45,218 nt of DNA from Candidatus Thiomargarita nelsonii (GCA_000785145.2 JSZA02000046.1:1-45218), one strand, 5' to 3'; positions 17,831 through 27,702 are shown, numbered from the stretch's first letter. Program-made: numbers and translations. Notes: a model not told the origin generated them from the sequence alone.

Positions 17831-18130
17831 ATGTCCAAATTACAAATCCAAACCTATCAAACCCAAGTAGAAAAAATCATCCAATACGGAGACTCGCGCA
17901 AAAAAAACACCATTCGCGTTGCCTTTCAAAGGCTACTAGAAAATTACTGCGACAGCAAAAACTTTATTTTAGTACCGGAGCTAGACTATCGCACCAAACA
18001 CAATACCACCGTTTATCCTGATGGCACGATCAAAGATGCCCTGCGTCTGCCTTGGGGCTATTGGGAAAGCAAAGATCAAGATGACAATTTAGCAAGCGTA
18101 GGGTGCGTCCTACGCACAATTTTTATGTAA
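17831..18130 (+). pseudogene. Truncated N-terminal copy of the restriction-methylation gene
   Basis: The first 88 codons match the N-terminus of the full protein at 24568-27603 (for example YRTKHNTTVYPDGTIKDALR) with few changes. At about 18092 the match stops after the codons SKDQDDNL, where a palindromic repeat (GTAGGGTGCGTCCTACGCAC) begins, and translation ends a few codons later. It keeps the probable nuclease residues D..ESK but no methylase, so it is presumably inactive. Confidence 0.85.
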
Positions 18131-18583
18131 TATATTAATTTATTTATATTTTTTTATTTTACCCTCATTTTTGATACGAAGTAACGAAGTAAATCCACTC
18201 AAAAACACGTCAAGGCTTATTTTTAGTACATGATTCCATTTTAACTCTGATTTTAAAAACGACTCAAAAACTGAGCCAGTCAATAATAATTTCATCAGCT
18301 ATCTGGAAAATTTTCCATACAAATAAAGGTAAAACATAAAATGAGTAATGATGAAAATATTTTAATGCTTGATAGTAATGATCCTGAGATGCTTGCAGCC
18401 AGTGAGAAAGCACGGAAAACTTTTGGATATTTTTGGAGAGAGCTTTCATGGGATTATAGAAGAATTGTTTCTGCACTAGATGTTGCATTTATAAAAATTG
18501 CTTTTTCTGAGCGTGATGCAAAAGGTGTTGAACATTTGTGGATAAATTATACCTGACAAGACGGTGCGTAGGACGCACCCTAC
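18098..18583. repeat. Inverted pair of a 20-nt repeat bracketing a gene fragment
   Basis: GTAGGGTGCGTCCTACGCAC at 18098-18117 recurs as its exact reverse complement at 18564-18583. Each copy is itself palindromic in GTGCGT/ACGCAC. Between them is the truncated DUF2314 gene. Both copies sit exactly where a coding sequence ends prematurely. Confidence 0.85.
18341..18556 (+). pseudogene. N-terminal fragment of a DUF2314 protein
   Basis: 71 residues read SNDPEMLAASEKARKTFGYF then WRELSWDYRRIV and EHLWIN, as in DUF2314 proteins of unknown function, which normally continue for another 50 or more residues. The frame ends at a stop 8 nt before the inverted repeat copy at 18564, so the 3' part has been lost. 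Confidence 0.65.
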
Positions 18584-18643
18584 ATTAATCCAGGCGGAGC
18601 GAACTATTCCGATTGTGGATAAAGGTGTGCGGATTGTCGGGTT

Positions 18644-19366
18644 TTAGATTTCGATAAACTCTTTCACAAAAGTATTTTCAGATTTATGAATCTCTTCTGG
18701 AGCGCCAATCTCCACTATTTTCCCATCATTAATGATAACGATTTCATCTGCCAACTTAAAGGCTTCGTGATGATCGTGGGTAACATAAATAATTGTTATC
18801 GAAAAATCCTTCGTTAAATTTTTAATCTGATTTCGTATTTTTGATTTTAATTTCACATCTAAATTAGCAAGCGGCTCGTCCATCAACAAAATTTGGGGAT
18901 TGAGAACCAGACTTCGGGCAATGGCAACTAACTGCTGCTGACCACCTGAAAGTTGGTTGGGGTATTTATTTTGATGTCCCTCAATGCAAAAAAAATCAAG
19001 TATCTCAGATATTTTTGCAGATATTTTTGCTTTTTCCGCCTTTTTTATTTTTAATCCAAAGGCAATATTTTCATAAACCGTTAAATGCGGCCAAAGTGCT
19101 AAATCCTGAAAAATGAAACCGATTTCCCTTTGGGAAGAAGCAATCAAAATTCTTCCTTTTTCATTGACTAATTTTCCATTTAGATAGATTTTTCCATCAT
19201 CAAGTTTTTCAAGTCCGGCCATTAATCTCAAAATTGTCGTTTTGCCGCTGCCAGAACTTCCCAAAAGACAGATAAATTTACCTTTGCTAAAATTCAAAGA
19301 GATATTATTAATAATAGGTGTCTTTCCGAAGGATTTTGAAATATTTTGTAAAGATACAATCGGCAT
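18644..19366 (-). CDS. fbpC: Iron(III) ABC transporter ATPase
   Basis: About 240 residues. Walker A LLGSSGSGKTT, signature LSGGQQQLVAIARSL, Walker B ILLMDEPLANLD and the H-loop VTHDHHEAF are all present. The sequence resembles FbpC/PotA-type ATPases driving uptake of ferric iron or a related solute. The C-terminal extension after the H-loop is very short, so the regulatory domain common in FbpC is missing. The ATG at 19366 is preferred over upstream GTG. It follows the permease gene directly. Confidence 0.85.
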   Translation of the reverse strand: MPIVSLQNISKSFGKTPIINNISLNFSKGKFICLLGSSGSGKTTILRLMAGLEKLDDGKIYLNGKLVNEKGRILIASSQREIGFIFQDLALWPHLTVYENIAFGLKIKKAEKAKISAKISEILDFFCIEGHQNKYPNQLSGGQQQLVAIARSLVLNPQILLMDEPLANLDVKLKSKIRNQIKNLTKDFSITIIYVTHDHHEAFKLADEIVIINDGKIVEIGAPEEIHKSENTFVKEFIEI

Positions 19367-19371
19367 TAATC

Positions 19372-20889
19372 TCAACTCCACTTTTGTCTAATTAAAATCT
19401 TATGTCCCGCAAATAAAACGCTTAAAGCGACTAATGTAATCATTAAAACAATAAGGCTCATGGCACTGGTTAAACTTTGAGGCGCATTTGCCATAATCGT
19501 ATAAACTTTTATCGACATCACTGATGTGCCGGGCGGATAAACTAAAATTGTTGTGCCAAGCTCTCCAAAACAGAATATAAAACTTATCAGGAAAGCGGCA
19601 AATAGCCCATCTGATATTAAGGGAAATAGTATTTTCCTGACTCGTCAAAAAAAGTTTGCTCCGATCAGTTTAGCAGATTCTTCATAAGAAAGCGGAATCT
19701 GTTTGATAGAATTTGAAATCAATTTTTCGGAAATGAAAATAAACCGCCCAAGATAACCAATGATGATAATCCAAAAACCTGAATAGATAAAATTAAAATG
19801 AGGTGTATTAAAAAACTTTATCAATCCAATGCCGAGTACCGTTGAAGGAATGGCAAACGTAATGAGTAGAATGAGATTAATCGATCTAAATTTTTCTCGC
19901 TCTGAAATAAAAGCAAAAACCAATCCGAAAAATGTCAGAACAAAGGCGCCTATTACAGAATAAAATAAAGAATCAAACATAAGTGGCGACAAAAGAGTGA
20001 CGGCATTCCAAAAAGTACCCTGAAAGGATTGCACCGAAAGAACGATTATCGGAATAATCACCGAGATAAAGATATATAAAAAATGAATAAACAAAAGAGG
20101 ATGTTTTGATTTTTTGAGTTCAACAATTTTTAATTGATGATATTTTGAACTCACAGAAAGAAATGGAGCGTCGGCAAGATAAAATCGTTCTGCCAGTAGA
20201 AGAGAGACACAGATAAAAATCAAGACTATCGAATTGGCCACCGCCACTTCATAGTTGTAAAAGGCGGCAAATTGCGTAAATATTTCCGTAGTAAATACGT
20301 TGACTGAAAGAAAAGCGGGCACTGAGAATTCTGAAATGGCCAAAACAAAAACTAAAATAAAAGACGAAATGAGCGCTGGTTTAATTAAAGGGAAAACAAT
20401 TTTTAGAATGATTTGAGAATAAGTTGCCATCATTAATCCCGCTTCTTCAAACCGAGCGCTTAAATTGGCCAAACTGCTTGAAATAATAATCATTGAGAGC
20501 GGAGAGAATATCATACTTAAAACAAAAACCACTCCGAACGGACTGTAAATAAATGATTTTCCATTTTTAAACAGGCAAAAAAAATCTACCCATGACACAG
20601 TAATAATGTAGGGTGAAATAAATAGTGGAACAAGAAATACTAATTTTAAAATATTTTTGATTGGCAGATTCGTTTTGGTCAGAGTCAATGCAAAAAATCC
20701 CCCAATCAACGTGGAAATCGTTGCGACTGCAACGGCAAGTCCGGTGCTTTTGAGCAGTAGAAATAATGTGCTTTTATTTAGAATGCCTAAATAGTGTTCT
20801 AAGGATGAACTCACAAACATTGTAAATAACGGGCAGATGACTAAAAAGAAAAATGCTAAAATGGTAATAGTATAAACCGATTTTCTCAT
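19372..20889 (-). pseudogene. fbpB: Iron(III) ABC transporter permease, interrupted by an in-frame TGA
   Basis: The frame opens at 20889 as a double-length permease with many membrane helices and two binding-protein-dependent transport domains, typical of FbpB. It reads to SAKLIGANFF, meets TGA at 19645-19647, and continues in the same frame with RVRKILFPLISDGLFAAF to a stop at 19372-19374, which is the natural end of the second domain. A single CGA-to-TGA change explains the stop (Arg-Arg-Val-Arg expected). The first 414 codons may still be made, lacking the last membrane helices. The start overlaps the upstream binding-protein gene as ATGA. Confidence 0.8.
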
Positions 20890-21899
20890 TTATCCTCTAC
20901 CCACGATTTAAGGAATCCTTGGATTTCTTCTAATTTTTGAGCCGTTATATCATAATTAATTTTCATCGGCAAAATATTGTCGAGAGACGGAATATTCGCA
21001 GGAATACTGACACCTTTATGCAGCGGCATTTGAGCACTTGATACCGCAAGTTTGGCTTCGGTTTCCCGATAGAGCAGATAATCGAACAACCGCTTGCCAT
21101 TTTCTGAATTAGGCGAACCTTTAATCATGGAAACCGTATTGGGAATAATAAGATTGCCAAGTTCATCTTGGTCAAGGAACAAGTAATCGACAGGTGCCCC
21201 TTCGTTTTTTGCCACAAAAACGTCATCTGTGTCGGTCAATCCATACATTACTTCACCCCGAACGACACGCCTTTTGACATCGCCGTTGCTGGTAGCGATC
21301 ACAACTTGATTATCTTTGAAACCGGTTAATAATTGTTTTGCTTTTTCATCGCCTAAAGACGAGAACCAAGAGGCAAAATGAAATGAAGTTGTTCCAAAAA
21401 GAGGATTAGCAATGGCAACCTGCCCCTTATATTTTTTCTTGACTAAATCGAAAAGAGATTGTGGCACATCTTCAGACTTGACTAAATTGGTGTTGTAGAT
21501 AAGCGCTCTTGCGCGTGCCGAAAACCCAATCCAGTGAAACTCTTTATCCTTGAAGTGAGCCTCAATATCAGAGGCTTGTGGCGAATTATATGGCAAGGTG
21601 ATTCCTCGATTTTTTAAAATAATCGCCCTGATCGGATCACCGCTCCAGAAGACATCGCATTGAGGATTATTTTTCTCCGCAATCAGGCGATTAAGTATAC
21701 CCGTTGACTTGGTTTCTTCCGTATCAAAAAGGGCTTTAACCTTTATGCCAGTTTGTGTTTCAAAATCTTTTAATATCGGTTCGGAAAAGATTTGATCAAC
21801 CGTGCTGTAAACGATTACTTCGTTGGAACTGTTTTTGGAGCAATTCCATATACTCATCAATAGAACTGTGAATAACAAAATTAGTTTGGTAATTTTCAT
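20886..21899 (-). CDS. fbpA: Iron(III) ABC transporter substrate-binding protein
   Basis: About 337 residues, first gene of the fbpABC-type operon. MKITKLILLFTVLLMSIWNC is a signal peptide whose Cys could be lipidated, although Asn just before the Cys is not the usual lipobox residue. VIVYSTVDQIF and CDVFWSGDPI are typical of extracellular solute-binding family 1 proteins for iron. It would capture Fe3+ in the periplasm. The ATG at 21899 places the signal peptide at the very N-terminus. Confidence 0.82.
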   Translation of the reverse strand: MKITKLILLFTVLLMSIWNCSKNSSNEVIVYSTVDQIFSEPILKDFETQTGIKVKALFDTEETKSTGILNRLIAEKNNPQCDVFWSGDPIRAIILKNRGITLPYNSPQASDIEAHFKDKEFHWIGFSARARALIYNTNLVKSEDVPQSLFDLVKKKYKGQVAIANPLFGTTSFHFASWFSSLGDEKAKQLLTGFKDNQVVIATSNGDVKRRVVRGEVMYGLTDTDDVFVAKNEGAPVDYLFLDQDELGNLIIPNTVSMIKGSPNSENGKRLFDYLLYRETEAKLAVSSAQMPLHKGVSIPANIPSLDNILPMKINYDITAQKLEEIQGFLKSWVEDK

Positions 21900-22776
21900 A
21901 CGACTAGGTTTAATTAAATTAAAGGCAAAGCCCATAAGATGGATGAGCTTAAATAGATAATCATAGCATATAAGTTTATTAAAGATTTCTCCCGCTGGTC
22001 GAAATGACAGTTGAGTTTCTACACCAAAACCACTAAAATAACCAAAAATACAAAATAGGTTTTTTTAATGTCTAGTATAAATTTTAGCATTAAACACCCC
22101 TACACCATAAAATGAAAACCAATCAAAAAAACATCTTGACAGACAATAATTATTTGTAGTATCCTACGCACTGAACTTAGGGAAGTTCAAGAAGGCAGTT
22201 ATAATGCGGTTCAGTATGTCATGAGCCGACTGGCCAATCTGCCCGACTTATAATTATACATCAGATTATCTTCAAAATCTGTGTAGGGGCAATCCCTTGT
22301 GGTTGCCCTTTAAAATTATATAAAAGGTGATAGATGTTTTATCACCCAAGGGAGCTTACCCCTTAGACATAACCAGGCCAGATTTTGTGGTTTTGGCGTT
22401 TTAAAGTAAGAGTTAGTATTAATAAAGTATAGCCAATAGCAAAAAGATGGCTCTAAATTGCCGCCCATTGCGCGGAGTGTGATGTTGCTTTGTCATATGT
22501 GATCGTGCGGTTGTTGGTGCATGTATGTGGTGGTTGGCTTGTGTGTTAAAAAAAATGATGTTTTGAAAAAAGTTAATAGCACTTCGCTCTGATATGATAT
22601 AGTGGTAGCTCGCGCTGTTGCACGAGAGTTGGGGCACAAAACGCAGCGTGCCATATTGTTTTGTGCTGGGAAAAAAGTTAATAGCACGGTATAAGCTAGG
22701 ATGTCGCTAACCAAGCAAAAATAAAGACATATTGTGGCAAAATTGAATTGTATTTTAAACGATCATTATATTGCTT
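21900..22776. other. Long intergenic stretch of repeats and relics
   Basis: No complete gene is seen. It contains an ORF tail at about 22161-22254 (+), reading EVQEGSYNAVQYVMSRLANL and unassigned, one GTAGGGGCAATCCCTTGTGG repeat at 22284, and an nnrS relic at 22414-22459. An 18-nt direct repeat, GAAAAAAGTTAATAGCAC, is found at about 22565 and 22672. GCGCGGAGTGTGATGT at about 22469 recurs near 23989. Confidence 0.6.
22414..22459 (-). pseudogene. Relic of nnrS with internal deletion
   Basis: Bases 22414-22438 match nnrS at 33356-33380 and bases 22439-22459 match 33738-33758 with one difference. About 360 nt that separate these two parts in nnrS are absent. On the minus strand it reads FRAIFLLLA directly joined to ILY. 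Confidence 0.75.
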
Positions 22777-23061
22777 ATGGATACAATTAACAAAACATCA
22801 TTGACGATAACCTTAAATCATGTTCTGCCTCAAGAAACCATTGGTGATTTAATAAAAAGAGCTAGTTTACAAGGGCAAATGTTTAAGGTTTCTATTACAG
22901 TTGATGAACCTAGAGAGAAAGAAGTCACATCGATTCATCCATTGGCTGATTATTTTGAGAATAATCATCCATTTAGTGGGCTTTCAAACAAAATGAATAG
23001 AGTGAATCGTGAAATTAGAAAAGATATGAGTAAAAAGTTATTTGATAAGTTTGCAAAATAG
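22777..23061 (+). CDS. Putative antitoxin of the PIN toxin
   Basis: 95 residues starting MDTINKTSLTITLNHVLPQE. I do not recognise the family. Its place 10 nt upstream of a PIN-domain toxin gene, its small size, an N-terminal beta-rich stretch that could bind DNA and a charged C-terminal half (RVNREIRKDMSKKLFDKFAK) that could wrap the toxin all fit an antitoxin. This role is inferred from context. Confidence 0.6.
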   Translation: MDTINKTSLTITLNHVLPQETIGDLIKRASLQGQMFKVSITVDEPREKEVTSIHPLADYFENNHPFSGLSNKMNRVNREIRKDMSKKLFDKFAK

Positions 23062-23071
23062 TTTAAAACAA

Positions 23072-23527
23072 ATGGACAAATATTTTTTATTGGATACAGA
23101 TATAGTGTCTTATGCTGGAGATAATCAGTCTCCATATTATCCCGCTGTTATTCAGAACTTAAAAAAACTCTCTCCGACAGATAAAATCTATCTATCTGAT
23201 TTATCTGTTTATGAATATAAAGCGGGTTTATATCTCCTACCTGATATAGAAATAGCACGAATATTGACAGGATTTAATCAGATAATGCAATATATCAATA
23301 TATTACCATTGAATCCTGACAAAGGTGGGAGAATATTTGGGGAAATTCGCTCCGAATACAAAAAAAGAACTGGTATCAGTAAGAAGGCACTTAAAAAACA
23401 TACTGTTGATATGATTTTGGCGAGTGAGGCGATTTGTAATGAGATGATTCTTGTTTATAATGACACAATTCATCAAAAAATTGCACAAATGCGTTCTGAT
23501 TTTAAAATTGAAAAATGGACAGATTAA
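23072..23527 (+). CDS. PIN-domain toxin (VapC-like)
   Basis: 151 residues. The acidic PIN residues are visible: Asp in FLLDTDIVSYAG at residues 5-16, Glu in DLSVYEYKAG at about 46, Asp in HTVDMILASEA at about 120 and Asp in LVYNDTIH at about 135. PIN toxins of this kind cut RNA, often tRNA, when released from the antitoxin. ATG at 23072 places the first Asp in its usual position. Confidence 0.8.
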   Translation: MDKYFLLDTDIVSYAGDNQSPYYPAVIQNLKKLSPTDKIYLSDLSVYEYKAGLYLLPDIEIARILTGFNQIMQYINILPLNPDKGGRIFGEIRSEYKKRTGISKKALKKHTVDMILASEAICNEMILVYNDTIHQKIAQMRSDFKIEKWTD

Positions 23528-24300
23528 ATAACAATATCTATCAAAAACACGTATTTTAACCGCAAACAGCAAACGTAGCATGGGTTAAATATTGAATAAT
23601 AGGGTGGGTAGAGCTAAACCCACCTTATCCTCATTCCAACGTCACAGCGTAAAAACACAGATGTGACGCTCCAACATCACCAACCTCAAAACAAATTCAC
23701 ATCCAAATAACAGTTCGAGCCGACAAAATGGTCTATATGAAACCAACAGCAATTAGCTTATTTTGCGGAGCAGGAGGAAGTTCTCTTTAGACTGGGTTTG
23801 ATTTGCTTATCGACCACAATTTGTTCAATCAGTGATGGTTGTGTAATCAATCCGTGTATTTCTAAGGCACTATGATGAAAATGCCTCAGCCGCCGTCGAT
23901 CCTGAGTTTGATATTAGATTTAAAACAATCAAACGGAGTATATTTTGAGGTGATTTGGTTTGGTGTTGGATAATCTGCCCATTTTATTGCGCGGAGTGTG
24001 ATGTAGTGACGATGGAGCGTTGGAACGAGGAAAATGTTATGATGTTTTATGATCGAGTTGCCGCCCACAAAGATACGATTATTGGTGTACATAATGATCA
24101 TTTCCAATTTTCAGAATTGTTGAACGTGTGACAATAGTAAACTTAATTTGACTACATTTAGTACTACAATTTTTCACTCTTTATTTTATTGATATGCCCA
24201 TTATATATGGCCATATCACGTTTGCTCACAGCAGGCAGTGGCTATTAAAAAATAATGAGGAAGCTTGGGCACTGCCTTCATCGACGCGGAGCGTTAATTA
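23528..24300. other. Intergenic stretch with relics
   Basis: No complete gene. It holds a hairpin repeat (GGGTGGGTAGAGC/AAACCCACC, about 23602), a cytosine methylase fragment at 23728-23790, and a short frame at 24012-24131 (+) reading MERWNEENVMMFYDRVAAHK which I cannot assign. From about 24184 it carries the duplicated leader of the ParA cassette. Confidence 0.55.
23728..23790 (+). pseudogene. N-terminal fragment of a DNA cytosine-5 methyltransferase
   Basis: The frame reads KPTAISLFCGAGGSSL and then a TAG, followed by TGFDLL. FCGAGG is the SAM-binding motif I of Dcm-type enzymes, and TGF after it is also typical. Nothing of the rest of the enzyme remains. Confidence 0.65.
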
Positions 24301-24328
24301 TTACTGATAACTGATAACTGACAACTGA
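24301..24328 (+). repeat. TAACTGA heptad array before the second cassette copy
   Basis: Same four heptads as at 16135-16162, ending 1 nt before the ATG at 24330. Confidence 0.85.
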
Positions 24329-24329
24329 T

Positions 24330-24567
24330 ATGACAGCTTACGCATTTTGGAACAACAGGTGTTGGCAAAAGTTTTTTATGTTTCGTTGCCGCATCCGAAT
24401 ATGCACATCTTCATCCAAAAACAGATGTCTATGTGATTGATTTATAAATACATTTAATACATTACATACTGTAGCAAAGAATACGTGCTGAAAAGGCACT
24501 TAAAAAATTCAATACGCCTAATTGGGAAAATACCCGAAACTTGTTAGTACAACATACAGGATATATT
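24330..24567 (+). pseudogene. Deleted copy of the ParA-like and HEPN genes
   Basis: The first 35 or so codons of the ParA-like gene are present (with a 6-nt loss in the P-loop region), then the sequence jumps to the middle of the HEPN gene (matching about 17435-17547) and from there to the RM start. Two internal deletions of about 1.15 kb and 0.28 kb relative to 16164-17830 explain it. The P-loop is destroyed (NNRCWQK instead of NNKGGVGK by frame), so neither product can be made. Confidence 0.85.
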
Positions 24568-27500
24568 ATGTCCAAATTACAAATCCAAACCTACCAAACC
24601 GAAGTAGAAAAAATCATCCAATACGGAGGCTCGCGTAAAGAAACCACCATTCGCGTTGCCTTTCAAAAGCTACTAGAAAATTACTGCGACAGCAAAAACT
24701 TTATTTTAGTACCGGAGCTAGACTATCGCACCAAACACAATACCACCGTTTATCCTGATGGCACGATCAAAGATGCCCTGCGTCTGCCTTGGGGCTATTG
24801 GGAAAGCAAAGATCAAGATGACAATTTAGACAAAGAAATCCAAACCAAATTTGCCAAAGGCTACCCCAACGATAATATCTTATTTGAGGATTCGCAAACC
24901 GCCGTATTAATTCAAGGCGGAACTGAAGTCATGCGCGTGAGTATGGCTGATGCCAATAAGCTAGATAAATTACTCACCAATTTTATCAACTATGAACGCC
25001 CAGAAGTGCGAGATTTTCGCCAAGCTATTGAACATTTTAAAAACGATTTACCCACAATCGTTAAAACACTCCGTCAAACCCTAGACACCCAAGCTCAAAA
25101 AAATAAAAAATTTAAAACGGCTTTAGATAGTTTTTTCAGCCTCTGTCAACAATCCATAAATCCCAACATCACTGTTTTGGATATTCGAGAAATGATTATC
25201 CAACATATTCTCACAGAGGACATTTTTTTTACCATATTCAATGAGTCGCAATTTCACCGAGAAAATATCATCGCTATTCAATTAGATCGCGTAATCAATA
25301 CCTTTTTCACCGGCAAAACGCGCCGCGAGACGCTCAGTAGCATTGAAAATTACTACGCAGTCATTAGGCGAGAAGCGGCTAATATTGTCAATCATCACGA
25401 AAAGCAAAAATTCCTCAAGGTGATTTATGAGAATTTTTATAAAACCTATAACCCCAAAGCAGCGGATAGATTAGGCATTGTTTATACGCCTAATGAAATC
25501 GTGCGCTTTATGATTGAAAGCACGGATTTTTTATTAGATAAACATTTTAACCGCTTGTTAGCCGATGACAATGTAGAAATTCTTGATCCAGCGACGGGCA
25601 CTGGCACTTTTATCACGGCGTTGATTGACTATTTGCCTAAAAATTGCCTCCGTAAAAAATATCGTGATGAAATACATTGTAATGAGGTAGCGATTTTGCC
25701 TTATTATATTGCTAATTTGAATATTGAATATACCTATAAGCAAAAAATGGGAGAGTATAAGGAATTTTCTCATATTTGCTTTGTGGATACTTTGGACAAT
25801 TTGGGGTTTGAGTATAGTTATAAAAATCAACAGAAAAGCATTTCAGCGTTTAGTTTCGGAGAACGAAATGCTGAGCGTATCCAAGCCCAAAATGAGCGTA
25901 AGATTTCGGTGATTATGGGTAATCCGCCATATAATGCTAATCAGCAAAATGAGAATGATAATAATAAAAATCGCAAGTATGATGGCAAGGGGAGTATAGA
26001 CGAAGCCATTAAACGGACTTATATTGCTAACAGCACGGCTCAAAAGACTAAAGTTTATGATATGTATGCGCGGTTTTTTCGGTGGGCGAGTAATCGGTTG
26101 TCGGAAAATGGCATTTTAGCGTTTGTGACTAATTCGTCTTTTTTGGAGGCGCGTACTTTTGACGGTTTTAGAAAGGTGGTTGCTGAGGAGTTTAGTCATA
26201 TTTATGTGGTAGATTTGGGTGGTAATATAAGAAAAGAAGAAAAGGGTAATGTTTTTGGAATTAAAATTGGAGTAGCAATTTCTTTTATGATTAAAATATC
26301 TAATATTACTTCATGCAAAATTTATTATGCACGTCCTAAATTAGATACAGCCATAGATAAGTTAGATTTTTTAAGAAATAGTGAATTTGGAAAAATTGAT
26401 TTTAAACGTATCATACCAGACAAAAATCATAATTGGCTTAACATTGCTGATAATAATTTTAATGATTTGTTGCCTTTGATTAATAAAGATACTAAGTTGG
26501 CAAAGTCTCAACAGAATGAACAAGCCGTTTTTAAGTTATTTTCTTTGGGAGTAGTGACGGCAAGAGATGAATGGGTTTATGATTTCAACCAAGATACATT
26601 AAAAGATAAAGTTAGTTTTTTTTGTGATTTTTATCAACGAGAAAAAAGAAGATGGGATAAATCAGATCAAATAATATCAATTAATGATTTTGTTGATAGA
26701 ACAATTAAATGGACATCTGAATTAGAATCACATTTAAAAAAAGGCTCAAAACTAGAATATAATGACAGGTTTTTAAAAAATTCTATTTTTAGACCATTTG
26801 TTAATAAAAAAATTTATTTTGATAGAATAATTGTGCATAGAATTTATCAACAAGATTCTATATTTCCTATTACAAGTTCCCTTGAAAATAAAGTAATTTG
26901 TTTTCCGGGGATTGGTAATCGGAAAGAGTTTGGATGTCTTGTTATTGATATAATTCCATCATATGATTTAGCTTTTGAAAAAAATCAATGCCTCCCTCTC
27001 TACCGTTATGATAAAGATGGCAACCGCACCGAAAACATAACCAACTGGGGCTTAAACCAATTTCGCACTCACTACCAAAATAATACGATCACCAAAGAGG
27101 ACATTTTTCACTACACCTACGCCGTACTACATAACCCAGCCTATCGGGAAAAATACGCTATCAACCTAAAGCGCGAATTTCCTCGCCTCCCCTTTTATGA
27201 GGATTTTCATCAATGGGTAACATGGGGCAAACAACTGATGGATTTGCATTTAAATTTTGAAACCGTCAAAAAATATCCACTCAAGCGGATTGATAAAAAA
27301 TTGCCAGCCAATGCCGAAAACAAGCCCAAACTCAAGGCTGACAAAGAGGCAGGTAAAATTTATTTAGACGCAATCACCACTTTGCAAGGCGTACCATCGG
27401 AGGCTTGGGATTATAAACTGGGCAATCGCAGCGCCTTAGAATGGATACTCGATCAATATAAAGAAAAAAAGCCCCGTGATCCAACTATTGCGGAGAAATT

Positions 27501-27603
27501 TAACACTTATCGCTTTGCTGATTATAAGGAGCAAGTGATTGAATTATTGCAGCGGGTGTGTACCGTGAGCGTGGAAACTATGGGGATTGTTGGGGAAATG
27601 TGA
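24568..27603 (+). CDS. Single-chain restriction-modification enzyme with N6-adenine methylase
   Basis: 1011 residues. The methylase core has LDPATGTGTFITAL (motif I, about residue 343) and VIMGNPPYNAN (motif IV, NPPY), which define an N6-adenine or N4-cytosine methylase. An N-terminal segment with YPDGTIKDAL and YWESKDQDD (about residues 62-86) fits a PD-(D/E)xK nuclease. The C-terminal 400 residues would include the target recognition domain. The architecture recalls type IIG and the methylase part of type ISP enzymes, but no helicase is present. ATG at 24568 matches the start of the truncated copy at 17831. No separate methylase or specificity gene lies nearby. Confidence 0.85.
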   Translation: MSKLQIQTYQTEVEKIIQYGGSRKETTIRVAFQKLLENYCDSKNFILVPELDYRTKHNTTVYPDGTIKDALRLPWGYWESKDQDDNLDKEIQTKFAKGYPNDNILFEDSQTAVLIQGGTEVMRVSMADANKLDKLLTNFINYERPEVRDFRQAIEHFKNDLPTIVKTLRQTLDTQAQKNKKFKTALDSFFSLCQQSINPNITVLDIREMIIQHILTEDIFFTIFNESQFHRENIIAIQLDRVINTFFTGKTRRETLSSIENYYAVIRREAANIVNHHEKQKFLKVIYENFYKTYNPKAADRLGIVYTPNEIVRFMIESTDFLLDKHFNRLLADDNVEILDPATGTGTFITALIDYLPKNCLRKKYRDEIHCNEVAILPYYIANLNIEYTYKQKMGEYKEFSHICFVDTLDNLGFEYSYKNQQKSISAFSFGERNAERIQAQNERKISVIMGNPPYNANQQNENDNNKNRKYDGKGSIDEAIKRTYIANSTAQKTKVYDMYARFFRWASNRLSENGILAFVTNSSFLEARTFDGFRKVVAEEFSHIYVVDLGGNIRKEEKGNVFGIKIGVAISFMIKISNITSCKIYYARPKLDTAIDKLDFLRNSEFGKIDFKRIIPDKNHNWLNIADNNFNDLLPLINKDTKLAKSQQNEQAVFKLFSLGVVTARDEWVYDFNQDTLKDKVSFFCDFYQREKRRWDKSDQIISINDFVDRTIKWTSELESHLKKGSKLEYNDRFLKNSIFRPFVNKKIYFDRIIVHRIYQQDSIFPITSSLENKVICFPGIGNRKEFGCLVIDIIPSYDLAFEKNQCLPLYRYDKDGNRTENITNWGLNQFRTHYQNNTITKEDIFHYTYAVLHNPAYREKYAINLKREFPRLPFYEDFHQWVTWGKQLMDLHLNFETVKKYPLKRIDKKLPANAENKPKLKADKEAGKIYLDAITTLQGVPSEAWDYKLGNRSALEWILDQYKEKKPRDPTIAEKFNTYRFADYKEQVIELLQRVCTVSVETMGIVGEM

Positions 27604-27633
27604 CTTTGCTCCCGTTCTTGGTCATAAAAGATT

Positions 27634-27659
27634 GTTGGGTTACGCTTCGCTAACCCAAC
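27634..27659. terminator. Hairpin downstream of the RM gene
   Basis: GTTGGGTTA and TAACCCAAC pair around CGCTTCGC (itself partly self-complementary), about 30 nt after the RM stop. It is a common hairpin repeat type and a plausible transcript end, though no T-run follows. Confidence 0.5.
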
Positions 27660-27702
27660 CTACTTGGCTACCTGCTTAACAAGGTATTTAGGAAAATAGA
27701 TA

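Noticed and set aside
19645..19647. TGA read as selenocysteine in the permease
   Set aside because: No SECIS-like hairpin is evident and permeases of this family have Arg at this place; a point mutation is simpler.
22136..22162. Promoter TTGACA ... TAGTAT
   Set aside because: The spacer is only 15 nt and no intact gene follows, only an ORF tail and repeats.
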